Shown here in pieces: positions 62,679-64,000 of a DNA stretch of 64,000 nt (position 1 is the first letter of the stretch; every line of letters starts with the position of its first letter). Source of the DNA: Bacteroidales bacterium. Its GTDB lineage: Bacteria; Bacteroidota; Bacteroidia; Bacteroidales; M50B96. Under the pieces are notes generated by a model. The model saw only the letters and a list, made by a program, of their open reading frames with translations. It was not told the DNA's origin and ran no database searches. The position numbers and the translations under genes are program-made. Where the stretch lies: contig JAGYLP010000002.1 of the NCBI GenBank assembly GCA_018401015.1, positions 124,001-188,000 of the forward strand, in the 5' to 3' direction.

Positions 62679-64000
62679 TTAAGCGGTAATTGATAAGTGT
62701 TCGTGGAATTTCTTTAATTCTTGCAATACATTCATTCTCATGTGAATAAAGTCGTTGATTCCACTTGCTTGCAATTGTTCCATGCAGGCAGGAGCCCCGG
62801 CAATTACCAGCGTGGCGTAATCGGGTAGTTGTTTTTTGAGCTCGGGTGCGAGGTGTTCATATTCTTCGTCGGAGGAGCATAAAACAGCTATTTGAGCTTG
62901 GGATTTTTCGAAAGCTTTTACGGCTTGTGAAATATCGGGGAAACCATTATTATCGATGGGTTCGATTCCTCCACAGGCAAAGAAGTTGGAGGCAAATTGA
63001 GCTCTTGCTCGCCGCATGGCTAAATTTCCCATGGTAATCATAAAAGCTTTGGGTCGTTGCGCTACTTTGCTATGACGATCGGCAGCAAAACGCAACAATT
63101 CAAAGGCTTCCGCTCCACGGTATGGGCTCAGCAAAGGCATATCTTCCAATGCTTTGTTCCCAGTGCTTGAGTGTGGTGCTTTATCTAAAAGCTCCCCTGA
63201 ATTCGGGTATTGATTCACTCCAACAAGGATTTCTTTTCGTTCGGCAATTTGTCGATCGCGTTTTTGAGCCATTTGTTGGATTCGGTTCTGAATAAACCCT
63301 TGTTTGAAGGACTGAAGGAATCCGCCTTCGTCTTCAATTTCGAGGAAGAGTTTCCAGGCTGCATCAATCATAGCATGGGTAAGTTGCTCGATGTAATACG
63401 ATCCGGCCGATGGGTCGATTACCCGATCGAAATACGATTCTTCCTTCAGCAGTAATTGTTGGTTGCGGGCAATCCGCTTTCCGAAGTCGTCGGTGGAACC
63501 TAAGGCTTCGTTGTAAGTACCAACTCGCATGGAATGGATTCCTCCAATTGCGGCCGACATGGCCTCGGTGGTTGTGCGTATCATGTTGGTATGAGCATCG
63601 TATCCGGATTTATTCCAAGTAGAGGTTTCAACATGAATAAGCATGGGGCTTTGTTCTTTTTCGTCGATTCCGTAGGCCGCTTGTAGTTTTGACCACAAAT
63701 ACCTGGCAGCCCTAAACTTGGCTATTTCCATGAAATAATTTCCACCTACGGCAAATTGAAATCGAATGTTTTCAGCTACATCGCTCAATTCAACCCCTTG
63801 TCGGGCAATTTGAAAAATGTATTCAGCTCCGGCCGCCAGGCTCATCCCCAATTCTTGAACTAAGCTGGCTCCCGATTGACGAAATAAATTGCCATTAACC
63901 AGGATTGAAGTGAATTGTGGCCAATCGCGGGAAGCGAAAATGATTTCCTTCCCAATAGAAAAAGCAGTGGCTTCGTTTCTCGACCAAACTCCGTGCTGCA
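62679..64000 (-). CDS. mutA: Methylmalonyl-CoA mutase small (beta) subunit (partial, N-terminus outside window)
   Basis: The reading frame stays open past the ORF-track start (a TTG at 63851) to the right edge of the window, reading WPQFTSILVNGNLFRQSGASLVQEL before MSLAAGAEYIFQ. The true start is therefore beyond 64000. The visible part resembles the mutase barrel (FAVGGNYFMEIAKFRAARYLW; HVETSTWNKSGYDAHTNMIRTTTEAM; DPSAGSYYIEQLTHAM). The B12-like C-terminal domain is degenerate, without the DxHxxG motif, as expected for the non-catalytic small subunit. It forms an operon with mutB. Confidence 0.95.
   Translation of the reverse strand, partial: QHGVWSRNEATAFSIGKEIIFASRDWPQFTSILVNGNLFRQSGASLVQELGMSLAAGAEYIFQIARQGVELSDVAENIRFQFAVGGNYFMEIAKFRAARYLWSKLQAAYGIDEKEQSPMLIHVETSTWNKSGYDAHTNMIRTTTEAMSAAIGGIHSMRVGTYNEALGSTDDFGKRIARNQQLLLKEESYFDRVIDPSAGSYYIEQLTHAMIDAAWKLFLEIEDEGGFLQSFKQGFIQNRIQQMAQKRDRQIAERKEILVGVNQYPNSGELLDKAPHSSTGNKALEDMPLLSPYRGAEAFELLRFAADRHSKVAQRPKAFMITMGNLAMRRARAQFASNFFACGGIEPIDNNGFPDISQAVKAFEKSQAQIAVLCSSDEEYEHLAPELKKQLPDYATLVIAGAPACMEQLQASGINDFIHMRMNVLQELKKFHEHLSITA

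Noticed and set aside
1-64000. tRNA, rRNA, CRISPR, insertion sequence or prophage
   Set aside because: I scanned the intergenic regions and saw no cloverleaf-like segments, spaced direct repeats, transposase-like ORFs or phage genes.

Overview
The window looks like chromosomal DNA from a member of the Bacteroidota (Bacteroidia). The evidence is the gliding-motility pair gldD/gldE, a single-chain SecD-SecF fusion, a SusB-type GH97 enzyme, several Bacteroidota-typical uncharacterised families (DUF4831, DUF2147, DUF4369-type thioredoxins), and repeated TANNTTTG promoter elements of the kind used by the Bacteroidota primary sigma factor. I see no rRNA, tRNA, CRISPR array, prophage or insertion sequence. 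Almost everything is core metabolism, envelope biogenesis or information processing, so the finer taxonomy is not determined.

Layout. 1-5.4 kb: xseA (cut by the window edge), a PIN-PhoH ATPase, a YjbR-like protein, NADP isocitrate dehydrogenase and an omega-amidase. 5.5-9.2 kb: an unrecognised 388-aa protein and an inverting GH97 alpha-glucoside hydrolase. 9.2-14.2 kb (minus): rimP-nusA-infB. 14.3-18.1 kb (minus): a surface-polysaccharide run (membrane protein, polysaccharide deacetylase, galE, rfbB). 18.2-22.5 kb: parE, argS and an isochorismatase-fold hydrolase. 22.5-28 kb (minus): alpha/beta hydrolase, DUF3365 haem-type lipoprotein, rpmH, DUF2147 protein and secDF. 28.3-32.4 kb (minus): mutY, ssb, gldE, gldD and a phosphopantetheinyl transferase. 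32.5-37.9 kb: HU, a 30-residue AURKAIP1/COX24-like ribosomal protein missing from the ORF track, RNase G, a DsbD-like protein and a tandem thioredoxin. 37.9-45 kb: DUF4831 lipoprotein, NAD(P)HX repair enzyme, POT peptide transporter, an Hpt-like protein and aspS. 45.3-56.8 kb: a tightly packed nine-gene run holding most of the classical menaquinone pathway (menI-F-D-B-A-C-E), opened by a TlpA-like thioredoxin and closed by a large REC-REC-PPDK_N protein. 56.8-64 kb: a double-Cache lipoprotein, a TPR protein, a DUF368 undecaprenyl-phosphate translocase candidate, and both methylmalonyl-CoA mutase subunits (the small one cut by the window edge).

How it fits together: menaquinone synthesis points to a quinone-based respiratory chain. 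Methylmalonyl-CoA mutase fits propionate/succinate metabolism. SecDF, gldD/gldE, DsbD-like proteins and lipoproteins serve the envelope. The most unusual objects are the REC-REC-PPDK_N protein at the end of the menaquinone run, an Hpt-fold protein lacking its phospho-accepting histidine, a tandem thioredoxin whose second active site is lost, a free-standing double-Cache lipoprotein, and three convergent gene pairs whose stop codons touch or overlap.
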